Assembly (NCBI RefSeq): GCF_031844705.1
Contig: NZ_CP134609.1
Span: 496,001-560,000 of the forward strand
DNA: 64,000 nt
Direction of reading: 5' to 3'
Source: Streptomyces sp. ITFR-16
Lineage (GTDB): Bacteria > Actinomycetota > Actinomycetes > Streptomycetales > Streptomycetaceae
Of this stretch, positions 32,437 through 39,992 are shown one piece after another (position 1 is the first letter of the stretch; the number at the start of each line of letters is the position of its first letter). Both the position numbers and the translations under genes were made by a program. A model generated the notes under the pieces. It saw only the letters and a program-made list of their open reading frames with translations, had not been told where the DNA came from and ran no database searches.

Positions 32437-33395
32437 GTCCCTTTCTGCTGACCCGCACCCTGCCGGTGGACGCGACGGACGCGGCGCTGCGCGCCGATGT
32501 GCTCAGCGGCCTGACCCGGCACCCGAAGACCCTGCCGCCCAAGTGGTTCTACGACGCCCGGGGCAGTGAGCTGTTCGAGGAGATCACCCGGCTGCCCGAG
32601 TACTACCCGACGCGTGCCGAGCGGGAGATCCTGGTCGACCGGGCCGGTGAGATCGCCGCCGCGTCCGGCGCCCGGACTCTCGTCGAACTGGGCTCCGGCT
32701 CCTCGGAGAAGACCCGGCATCTGCTGGACGCGCTGCCGGAGCTGGACAGTTATGTCCCGGTCGATGTGAGCGAGAGCGCACTGCGGGGCGCGGCCGAGGC
32801 CCTGCTCGACGAGCGGCCCGGGCTGTCCGTGCACGCCCTGATCGCCGACTTCACCGCCGGGCTCTCGCTCCCCGAGACCCCGGGGCCCCGGCTGGTGGCG
32901 TTCCTGGGCGGCACGATCGGCAATCTGCTGCCAGGCGAGCGGGAGGTGTTCCTGAGCTCCGTGCGGGCGCTGCTCTCCCCCGGTGACACGCTGCTGCTGG
33001 GCACGGACCTGGTGAAGGACGAGAAGGTGCTGGTCGCGGCGTACGACGACGCGGCCGGGGTGACGGCGGCGTTCAACCGCAACGTGCTCTCGGTCGTCGA
33101 CCGGGAGCTGGGCGCGGACTTCGCACCGGACGACTTCGCGCATGTGGCCCGGTGGAATCCGCAGGAGGAGTGGATCGAGATGCGGCTGCGGGCCCGCCGG
33201 GCCCTGACGGTGAAGATTCCGGAACTGGATCTGGTGGTGCCGTTCGAGGAGGGCGAGGAGGTGCGCACGGAGGTGTCCGCGAAGTTCCGCAAGGAGGGCG
33301 TGCGCCGCGAACTCGCCGGTGCGGGGCTCCGGCTGGCTCAGTGGTGGACCGACTCCGGGGGCAGGTTCGCGCTGTCGCTGGCCACGGTGGACTGA
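32433..33395 (+). CDS. egtD: Histidine N-alpha-methyltransferase EgtD
   Basis: A 320-residue SAM enzyme trimethylating histidine to hercynine, the first committed step. N-terminal KTLPPKWFYDARGSELFEEITRLPEYYPTR is the EgtD signature. The SAM site is VELGSGSSEKTRHLL. GTG at 32433 overlaps the egtC stop. The last 58 bases overlap the convergent acyltransferase gene. EgtE, the final lyase, is not in the window. Confidence 0.95.
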   Translation: MSPFLLTRTLPVDATDAALRADVLSGLTRHPKTLPPKWFYDARGSELFEEITRLPEYYPTRAEREILVDRAGEIAAASGARTLVELGSGSSEKTRHLLDALPELDSYVPVDVSESALRGAAEALLDERPGLSVHALIADFTAGLSLPETPGPRLVAFLGGTIGNLLPGEREVFLSSVRALLSPGDTLLLGTDLVKDEKVLVAAYDDAAGVTAAFNRNVLSVVDRELGADFAPDDFAHVARWNPQEEWIEMRLRARRALTVKIPELDLVVPFEEGEEVRTEVSAKFRKEGVRRELAGAGLRLAQWWTDSGGRFALSLATVD

Positions 33396-34168
33396 GCGAG
33401 CCGGGCCAGGGCGCGGCGGCCGGTCCGGCCGTCCGCCGGGATCCGCGGCAGTACGTGGATCTCGGCGGTCAGCCCCGCCGCCCGCACCACCCGCCACAGG
33501 GACGCGGCGAGCGGGTCCTCGCCGACGAAGGCGGCGGCTCCGGCCGCCGCGCCCAGGTAGCGGATGCGGACCGGCTGCACGGCGGCCCCGGCGTCGATCG
33601 CGGCCTGGAAGGCGGCGGGCCGGAAGGGTCCGCCGCTCCCCCGCCCGCACCAGGTGCTGCCTTCCGGGAAGACCACGACGCGCGCCCCGCCCCGCAGCGC
33701 GGAGGCGATCGCGTCCACGGTACCGGGCAGCGCGCGCAGCCGTTCACGCTCGACGAAGAGGGTGCCGCCGAGCGCGGCCAGCGGGCCGAGCAGCGGCCAG
33801 CCCCGGATGTCGCTCTTGGCCAGCATGCGGCCGGGGCACACTGCCGCGACCAGCGGGATGTCGAGCCAGGAGACATGGTTCGCGACGACGAGCGCCCCGG
33901 GCCCGCCGCCGCTCGCGGCCGGCTGCCCGGCGATCCGTGTCCGTACGCCGAAGGCCCGCACCACGCCGTGCGCCCAGCCGCGGACCAGCCACTCCCGGTG
34001 GCGCTGCCGGAGCAGCAGCGCGAGCGGTGCGCCCAGCACGCCGGCGAGGGTGAGCAGGCAGCCGGCGAGCAGCAGGGCGGCGGCCGGGAGCGGGTGGCGG
34101 GCGGGGCCGTCGTGGGCGGCGCAGGCGCGCGGGGTGCAGGGCGAGGCGGGCAGCCAGACGCCGCTCAT
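33338..34168 (-). CDS. olsA: 1-acylglycerol-3-phosphate-type acyltransferase, probable OlsA
   Basis: A 276-residue membrane-associated PlsC-family acyltransferase. There is a hydrophobic helix at about residues 28-53. The catalytic HxxxxD motif is NHVSWLD (H98, D103), and VVFPEGST (about 165-172) is the second conserved block. The start overlaps the preceding gene's stop as ATGA, so it is coupled to an OlsB-like gene; together they would make ornithine lipid. OlsA adds the second acyl chain to lyso-ornithine lipid. The C-terminus overlaps egtD by 58 bases. Confidence 0.75.
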   Translation of the reverse strand: MSGVWLPASPCTPRACAAHDGPARHPLPAAALLLAGCLLTLAGVLGAPLALLLRQRHREWLVRGWAHGVVRAFGVRTRIAGQPAASGGGPGALVVANHVSWLDIPLVAAVCPGRMLAKSDIRGWPLLGPLAALGGTLFVERERLRALPGTVDAIASALRGGARVVVFPEGSTWCGRGSGGPFRPAAFQAAIDAGAAVQPVRIRYLGAAAGAAAFVGEDPLAASLWRVVRAAGLTAEIHVLPRIPADGRTGRRALARLAQSTVASDSANLPPESVHH

Positions 34169-34959
34169 CGCTGCGGGGCGAGCGAGAGGAAGTGGCGCAG
34201 ATAGCGGGGGTCGGTGCCGCGCAGCGACAGCAGGACGTAGAGGTCGGCGACGTTGAAGTCGGGATCGTGCGCGGGTGCCCCGCAGACCCGGGCGCCGAGC
34301 CGCAGATAGCCCCGGAGCAGGGCAGGCAGCGCGGCGCGCGGGGCGGGGGCGGGCGGGGCGTCGGCGGCGGGCTGCCAGAGGCGGTGCGGGGTGACCCAGT
34401 ACTCCTCGGGCGCCAGGTGCTTCGCCCGTACGGTCTCCCAGGCGCCGGCGGCCGCCGTGCCGCCGTCGGAGAGGGGTACGGAGCAGCAGCCGGCCAGCCA
34501 GTTGTGGCCGCTGCGCTGCATGTAGCGGGCCAGGCCCGCCCAGATCAGGGCGATGACGGCGCCGTCGCGGTGGGCCGGGTGGACGCAGGAGCGGCCGACC
34601 TCGACCAGGTCGTCGCGGATGGGGCCGAGCCGGCTGAGGTCGAACTCGCCCTCGGCGTAGAGGCGGCCCGCGATCCGCGCCCGGTCGGGCGGCAGCAGCC
34701 GGTAGGTCGCGACGATCTCGCCGGTGGCGGTCTCCCGGACCAGGAGGTGGTCGCAGTACGCGTCGAACGCGTCGCTGTCCAGACCGGGTTCGGGGCCGTC
34801 CAGCCGGACGCCGAACTCCGCGGCGAAGACCTGGTGGCGCAGCCGCTGGGCGGCGCGTATCTCGTCCTGGTCGGCGGCGAGCGAGACCCGGTAGCGGGGC
34901 TGGGCGGCCGGGGCCGGTGTCGGGATCGGGGCGGGGGAGACGGTGGGCAGCGCGGGCAT
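34165..34959 (-). CDS. olsB: OlsB-like ornithine N-acyltransferase
   Basis: A 264-residue protein of the GNAT/acyl-homoserine-lactone-synthase-like fold that OlsB uses. Markers are RLRHQVFAAEFGV, YCDHLLVRETATGEIVATYRLL, FDLSRLGPIRDDLVEVGRSCVHPAHRDG, and a late PALLRGYLRLGARVCG and DPDFNVADLYVLL block. OlsB joins a 3-hydroxy fatty acid from acyl carrier protein to ornithine. The coupled PlsC-type gene supports the assignment. A hemolysin-like or other N-acyl-amino-acid role is the alternative. Confidence 0.78.
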   Translation of the reverse strand: MPALPTVSPAPIPTPAPAAQPRYRVSLAADQDEIRAAQRLRHQVFAAEFGVRLDGPEPGLDSDAFDAYCDHLLVRETATGEIVATYRLLPPDRARIAGRLYAEGEFDLSRLGPIRDDLVEVGRSCVHPAHRDGAVIALIWAGLARYMQRSGHNWLAGCCSVPLSDGGTAAAGAWETVRAKHLAPEEYWVTPHRLWQPAADAPPAPAPRAALPALLRGYLRLGARVCGAPAHDPDFNVADLYVLLSLRGTDPRYLRHFLSLAPQR

Positions 34960-35152
34960 GGCGGACTCCGGGGACGGGTCGGCAAGGGCGGCTGCCGGGC
35001 CGTCGCTGGGGTGCTTCGGCCCGGCTCCTTACTTCTTCCGTCACCGGCTGGATTCGACGTGACCGCCATGGAGAGCCGGGATGTGCGACGGCTGAATCCC
35101 GAGGTGCGCGGCGCTCCCGGCGTTCACCGGGGGCCGTGCGGCGCCTGCCGGG

Positions 35153-36409
35153 TCAGCTGCCCGCGAGCAGGGCGGTGATATTCTCGGAGGCGTTCTTCGC
35201 CTCGGTCTCCGGGTCCCCGCCCTGGAGGACGGCCGTCATATAGGGCTTGATCGGGTTGTCGGCCTCGACCTCGGCCCACTGCGGCGAGTTCGGGGTGGCG
35301 TGGCCGCGTGCGGCACCCTCGGCCATCGCGGCGGTGCTCTCCTCGCCCTCGATGACATGGGCCAGCGAGGGCTTGTTGGGCACATAGCTCATGGCCTTGG
35401 CCAGCTGCTCCTGCCACTTGGCCCCGGCCAGCGCCTTGATCACCTCGTATCCGGCGCTGCGCTGGGCCGCCTTCTGCGGGACGATCAGGTCGGAGCCGCC
35501 GGTGAACACGGAGCCGGGCGCCTTCGCGGTCTTGCCGGGAATCGGGAAATACCCCAGCTTTCCCTTGAGTTCGGGGTTCAGTTTCTCGATCAGGGTCGCG
35601 CTGCTGGGGGTGGAGATGATCTGGGCGACATTTCCCTTGGCGAACACCTCGCTCTGCGGGGGCTTCTCCTCGTCCGCGTCCTTGGGGCCGTCGCCGAGCG
35701 CCTGGAGTTCGGAATAGAAGTCCATGCCCTTGAGCGCGGCCGGGGTGTCGAGAGCGCCGGCCCACTCGCCGCCCTTGTCGGTGGCGAGTTCGCCGCCCTC
35801 GTCCCAGATGAATCCGGCGAGCACATACCAGTTCTGGCCGGCCAGATACATGCCCTGATTGCCGCCGCTGTTCAGCTTCTCGCTGTCCGCGATCCACTCC
35901 TCGCGCGTCTTCGGGGGGTTCTTGATGCCCGCCTGCTCGAAGAGGTCCTTGTTGTAGATCACCACCCGGTTGGCGGCGTACCAGGGGATTCCGTACTGGA
36001 CGCCGCCGATGCTGCCGGGCTCGGCGAGGCCGGGCAGCCAGTCGTCGCTGCCCAGGTCACGCATGGACTCCAGGGTGAGGTCGCGCAGATTGCCGCTCTC
36101 CGCGTACTGGGCGACCTGGGTGTTGCCGACCTCGATGACATCGGGCGTGTCCTTGCCGCCCAGCGCTTCGAGCACCTTCGGGCCGATGCCGCTCCAGCTC
36201 TGGATCTTGAACTCCAGTTCGACCGACGAGTGCTCGTCCTCGTACGCCTTCTTGAAGCGGTCCAGGAAATCGGTGGTGACGCTGTCCTTCATCAGCCAGA
36301 TGGTGACCTTCTTGTCGCCCGAACCGCCCGAACCGGGGATCATGCCGCACCCGCCCAGCGCAACGGTGGAAATCAGGGCAATCGCTCCGACGAGCATGCG
36401 GTTCTTCAA
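35153..36409 (-). CDS. Extracellular solute-binding lipoprotein, orphan (sugar type)
   Basis: A family 1 solute-binding protein of about 418 residues. The signal peptide ends in the lipobox VALGGC (C21 from the TTG start). The mature protein has VTIWLMKDSVTTDFLDRF, DTPDVIEVGNTQVAQYAE, GIPWYAANRVVIYNKDLFEQAGI and GGSDLIVPQKAA, typical for sugar ABC importers. The TTG at 36409 is spaced 8 bases from AGAAGG; GTG at 36418 and ATG at 36397 are alternatives. No permease genes lie next to it. A DasR-like palindrome in its promoter suggests a chitin-derived sugar. Confidence 0.85.
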   Translation of the reverse strand: MKNRMLVGAIALISTVALGGCGMIPGSGGSGDKKVTIWLMKDSVTTDFLDRFKKAYEDEHSSVELEFKIQSWSGIGPKVLEALGGKDTPDVIEVGNTQVAQYAESGNLRDLTLESMRDLGSDDWLPGLAEPGSIGGVQYGIPWYAANRVVIYNKDLFEQAGIKNPPKTREEWIADSEKLNSGGNQGMYLAGQNWYVLAGFIWDEGGELATDKGGEWAGALDTPAALKGMDFYSELQALGDGPKDADEEKPPQSEVFAKGNVAQIISTPSSATLIEKLNPELKGKLGYFPIPGKTAKAPGSVFTGGSDLIVPQKAAQRSAGYEVIKALAGAKWQEQLAKAMSYVPNKPSLAHVIEGEESTAAMAEGAARGHATPNSPQWAEVEADNPIKPYMTAVLQGGDPETEAKNASENITALLAGS

Positions 36410-36498
36410 CGGGGTCACCTTCTGCGAAACGGCAGGACAAACGTGTCGACCCGGTGTGGGGGACTGCGGGCTGCGCTCGCACGGGCGTGGCTGGATTT

Positions 36499-36523
36499 TG
36501 GTATGGACCAATACTTTGGTCAA
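36499..36523 (-). promoter_or_regulatory. Promoter with DasR-like box for the solute-binding protein gene
   Basis: On the minus strand TTGACC (36523-36518) is followed 17 bases later by CAAAAT. The spacer holds TGGTCCATACCA (36510-36499), one base from the perfect dre-type palindrome TGGTCCAGACCA found before the chitinase gene. An extra perfect repeat, GACCAA-tact-TTGGTC, lies at 36506-36521. Confidence 0.7.
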
Positions 36524-36611
36524 GGGCGGTTCCGGACATGCCACCGCACTCCGCCCCCTCGCGAACCCGGCCGAGGTAGGGCACCTTGGTAAGGCCGAGA
36601 GGAGACATTCC

Positions 36612-36827
36612 ATGTCGAATCACACGTATCGCGTCACGGAAATCGTAGGAACCTCCCATGAGGGCGTGGATGCGGCCATCCGCAACGGGGTCGCAAGGGC
36701 TTCGGAAACGTTGCACAATCTCGACTGGTTCGAGATCACCCAGGTGCGCGGCCACATCGAGAATGGCCGAATCGAGCACTACCAGGTCGGCCTGAAAGTG
36801 GGCTTCCGGCTCGACGATCCGGAGTGA
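36612..36827 (+). CDS. Dodecin
   Basis: A 71-residue flavin-binding dodecin: HTYRVTEIVGTSHEGVDAAI then ETLHNLDWFEITQVRGHIENG and HYQVGLKVGFRLDD, the full strand-helix-strand-strand pattern. Dodecins form hollow 12-mers that store FMN, riboflavin or coenzyme A. GAGAGGAG precedes the ATG. It is divergent from the solute-binding protein gene. Confidence 0.95.
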   Translation: MSNHTYRVTEIVGTSHEGVDAAIRNGVARASETLHNLDWFEITQVRGHIENGRIEHYQVGLKVGFRLDDPE

Positions 36828-36865
36828 CGGATCCGGCCACTCATCTCCGTGCAGCCTTGACGGCC

Positions 36866-37354
36866 TCAGGTGCGGCCCTGGCGCTCCTGCGCGTCCCTCA
36901 GGGCCGCCGAATCCCGTGCCCAGCGGGCGCGTACCACGGTGAAGCCGGCCCGCTCCGCGTCGTCGCAGACCAGTTCGTCGTCGTCCACCAGCATCCGCAC
37001 CGCGCGGCCGCGCCCCAGCCGTTGAAGGATCTCCAGCTTGGTCCGGCGGGCCGGCCGCCGGTCGTCGTTGCGCCGCATGTGGAGCCGCCCCCCGGGCAGC
37101 CCCTGCGCGGTCAGCCAGGCCACGGTGTCCTTGCGGCAGCGCTCGGGGCGGCCGGTGAGGTAGACGACCTCGCACTCCTCGGCGCTCTCCAGGGCCAGCC
37201 GTACGCCCTCGGCCAGGGGCGGGTCGTCGACCGCGGCGGCGAAGAAGCCGGCCCAGTCGCGCCGGGAGCCCTCGATGAAATGCTGGCGGTGGGCGGTGTC
37301 GGCGAGCGTGCCGTCCAGATCGAATACGGCCAGCGGCCGAGCGTCGTGACTCAT
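36866..37354 (-). CDS. HAD-superfamily phosphatase (polynucleotide kinase phosphatase-like)
   Basis: A 162-residue HAD protein. Motif I is AVFDLDGTLAD. Motif II is the Thr in VVYLTGRPERCRKDTVAWL, and motif III/IV lies in MLVDDDELVCDDAERAG. The pattern LTGRP...C-DT-WL is like the phosphatase domain of T4-type polynucleotide kinase and of acid phosphatases. Substrate is unproven. It is divergent from the UvrA paralogue, 38 bases apart, which could indicate a shared DNA- or RNA-repair role. Confidence 0.85.
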   Translation of the reverse strand: MSHDARPLAVFDLDGTLADTAHRQHFIEGSRRDWAGFFAAAVDDPPLAEGVRLALESAEECEVVYLTGRPERCRKDTVAWLTAQGLPGGRLHMRRNDDRRPARRTKLEILQRLGRGRAVRMLVDDDELVCDDAERAGFTVVRARWARDSAALRDAQERQGRT

Positions 37355-37392
37355 GCCCCCAGCAAACCAAACCGTACGGAGCCCCGCCCCCC

Positions 37393-39816
37393 ATGACCAC
37401 CCCTCACGATCCGTACGTCCGGGTGCGCGGCGCCCGCGAGCACAATCTGCGGGACGTCGACGTCGACATCCCGCGCGACACCCTGGCCGTCTTCACCGGG
37501 GTCTCCGGATCGGGCAAGTCCTCGCTCGCCTTCGGGACCATCTACGCGGAGGCCCAGCGCCGCTACTTCGAGTCCGTCGCGCCCTACGCCCGCCGGCTGA
37601 TCCACCAGGTCGGCGCGCCCGCGGTCGGGGAGATCACGGGGCTGCCGCCCGCCGTCTCGCTGGAGCAGCGCAGGTCCGCGCCCGGCGCCCGGTCCTCCGT
37701 GGGTACGGTGACGACGCTGTCCAACTCCCTGCGGATGCTGTTCTCCCGGGCCGGGGACTATCCGGAGGGTGCCGAGCGGCTGGACTCCGACGCCTTCTCG
37801 CCGAACACCGCCGTCGGGGCCTGTCCCCGGTGCCACGGTCTGGGCCGGGTCCACCGCACCACCGAGGAACTCCTGGTCCCGGACCCCGGACTCTCGATCA
37901 GGGACGGGGCGATCGCCGCCTGGCCCGGGGCCTGGCAGGGCAAGAACCTGCGCGATGTGCTGGACGCCCTCGGCCACGACGTGGACCGGCCCTGGCGGGA
38001 GCTGGATCCGGCCGACCGCGAGTGGATCCTGTTCACCGACGAGCAGCCGGTGGCCACCGTGCATCCGGTCCGGGACGCGGGGCGGATCCAGCGCCCGTAC
38101 CAGGGCACGTACATGAGCGCGCGGCGCTATGTGATGCACACCTTCGCCGACTCCCGCAGCCGCGCCCTGCGGGCCAAGGCCGAACGCTTCCTGACCAGTG
38201 AGCCCTGCCCGGTCTGCGACGGCAGCAGGCTGCGCCCCGAGGCCATGGCCGTGACCTTCGCGGGCCGCACGATCGCCGAGCTGGCGGCGCTGCCCCTCAC
38301 CCGGCTGGCCGAAGTGCTGGGGTCGGCCACCGGAGGCGACACCGCCCGGGTGCTCACCGCCGACCTGCTGGCCCGGATCGAGACCGTCACCGAACTCGGT
38401 CTCGGCTACCTGGGCCTCGACCGCACCGCCCCGACGCTCTCCTCCGGCGAGCTCCAGCGGCTGCGGCTGGCCACCCAGCTGCGCTCGGGGCTCTTCGGTG
38501 TCGTGTACGTGCTGGACGAGCCGTCCGCCGGGCTGCATCCGGCGGACACGGAGTCGCTGCTCGGGGTGCTGGGCCGGCTCAAGGAGGCCGGGAACAGCGT
38601 CTTCGTGGTCGAGCACCAGCTGGATGTGATGCGGCAGGCCGACTGGCTGGTCGATGTGGGCCCGCTCGCCGGTGAGCACGGGGGCCGGGTGCTGCACAGC
38701 GGACCGCCGGCCGGGCTGGCCGGGGTCGAGGAGTCGGCGACCCGGCGCTTCCTGTTCGACGACTCCCCCGCGCCCGTACGTCAGGTGCGCACGCCCACGG
38801 GGTGGCTGCGGCTGTTCGGGGTGGACCGGCACAACGTGCACGGCGTGGACGCCGCCTTCCCGCTCGGGGTGTTCACCGCCGTCACCGGGGTCTCGGGGTC
38901 CGGCAAGTCGACGCTGGTGGGGCAGGTGCTGGCGGGCGTGCTGGCCGACCGGCAGGCCGAGGGAGCCGACGGGCAGCGGCCGGAGGCGGGCGGGGCGGGC
39001 TGCGCGTCGGCCGAGGGGCTCGGCGCGGTGGACCGGCTCGTCCAGGTCGACCAGCGGCCCATCGGCCGTACGCCCCGCTCCAACCTCGCCACGTACACCG
39101 GGCTGTTCGACGTCGTGCGCAAGCTGTTCGCGCAGACGGCGACGGCACGCGAGCGGGGCTACCGGGCGGGCCGGTTCTCCTTCAACGTGGCGGGCGGGCG
39201 GTGCGAGACCTGCCAGGGCGAGGGGTTCGTCTCGGTGGAGCTGCTCTTCCTGCCCAGCACGTACGCGCCCTGCCCGGACTGCCGCGGGGCGCGGTACAAC
39301 CCGAAGACCCTGGAGGTCACGCTGCGGGGGATGAACATCGCCCAGGTCCTCGATCTGACGGTGGAGTCGGCGGCCGGCTTCTTCGCGGACACGCCCGCCG
39401 CCGCCCGCAGTCTGCGCACGCTGCTCGACGTGGGGCTCGGCTATCTGCGGCTCGGGCAGCCCGCGACGGAGCTGTCGGGCGGCGAGGCGCAGCGGATCAA
39501 GCTGGCGGCGGAGCTCCAGCGGGCCCGCCGGGGCCACACCCTGTATCTGCTGGACGAGCCGACGACGGGGCTCCATCCGGCCGATGTGGAGGTGCTGATG
39601 CGGCAGTTGCACGGGCTGGTCGACGCGGGCGGCACCGTGGTGGTCGTGGAGCACGACATGGCCGTGGTCGCGGGCGCCGACTGGGTGATCGACCTCGGTC
39701 CGGGCGGCGGCGACCGGGGCGGGCGGATCGTGGCGGCGGGGCCGCCGGCGGAGGTTGCCGGGTCCGAGGACAGCCGCACGGCCCCGTATCTGCGGGCCGC
39801 GCTCCCCCGGGGCTGA
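37393..39816 (+). CDS. Class II UvrA-like ABC ATPase (UvrA paralogue)
   Basis: An 807-residue excinuclease A paralogue, about 150 residues shorter than true UvrA. Walker A motifs are GVSGSGKS (about residue 36-43) and GVSGSGKSTL in the second half. ABC signatures are LSSGELQRLRLA and LSGGEAQRIKLA. Zinc-finger cysteines occur as CPRCHGLG, CPVCDGS and CETCQGEG/CPDCRG. The short UvrB-interaction region is typical of class II proteins, which are linked to drug-lesion tolerance rather than standard excision repair. No ribosome site is clear before the ATG. Confidence 0.9.
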   Translation: MTTPHDPYVRVRGAREHNLRDVDVDIPRDTLAVFTGVSGSGKSSLAFGTIYAEAQRRYFESVAPYARRLIHQVGAPAVGEITGLPPAVSLEQRRSAPGARSSVGTVTTLSNSLRMLFSRAGDYPEGAERLDSDAFSPNTAVGACPRCHGLGRVHRTTEELLVPDPGLSIRDGAIAAWPGAWQGKNLRDVLDALGHDVDRPWRELDPADREWILFTDEQPVATVHPVRDAGRIQRPYQGTYMSARRYVMHTFADSRSRALRAKAERFLTSEPCPVCDGSRLRPEAMAVTFAGRTIAELAALPLTRLAEVLGSATGGDTARVLTADLLARIETVTELGLGYLGLDRTAPTLSSGELQRLRLATQLRSGLFGVVYVLDEPSAGLHPADTESLLGVLGRLKEAGNSVFVVEHQLDVMRQADWLVDVGPLAGEHGGRVLHSGPPAGLAGVEESATRRFLFDDSPAPVRQVRTPTGWLRLFGVDRHNVHGVDAAFPLGVFTAVTGVSGSGKSTLVGQVLAGVLADRQAEGADGQRPEAGGAGCASAEGLGAVDRLVQVDQRPIGRTPRSNLATYTGLFDVVRKLFAQTATARERGYRAGRFSFNVAGGRCETCQGEGFVSVELLFLPSTYAPCPDCRGARYNPKTLEVTLRGMNIAQVLDLTVESAAGFFADTPAAARSLRTLLDVGLGYLRLGQPATELSGGEAQRIKLAAELQRARRGHTLYLLDEPTTGLHPADVEVLMRQLHGLVDAGGTVVVVEHDMAVVAGADWVIDLGPGGGDRGGRIVAAGPPAEVAGSEDSRTAPYLRAALPRG

Positions 39817-39910
39817 ACGCCCAACCCTCCCCAACTCCCCTTTTTGCCGCGCGAGTTCCGGATGTGCGGCCGGTCCCGGCAAGTGGCTGGGCATGAAACA
39901 GTAAAGAATG

Positions 39911-39939
39911 TTGACAGTTAGCTGGTCCAGACCAATCAT
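39911..39939 (+). promoter_or_regulatory. Chitinase promoter with DasR (dre) box
   Basis: TTGACA (39911-39916) and AATCAT (39934-39939) are 17 bases apart. The perfect palindrome TGGTCCAGACCA (39923-39934) lies between, as in known Streptomyces chitinase promoters bound by DasR, which is relieved by amino-sugar phosphates. Confidence 0.82.
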
Positions 39940-39992
39940 GGGCATGCCTCACGGCAATCCGCCCGTTGTCCCACCCCGCTGGGAGCTGCCCC

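Noticed and set aside
37351..39945. 864-codon open frame on the minus strand opposite the UvrA paralogue
   Set aside because: It lacks recognisable domains and mirrors the UvrA gene; high third-position GC keeps antisense frames open in this genome.
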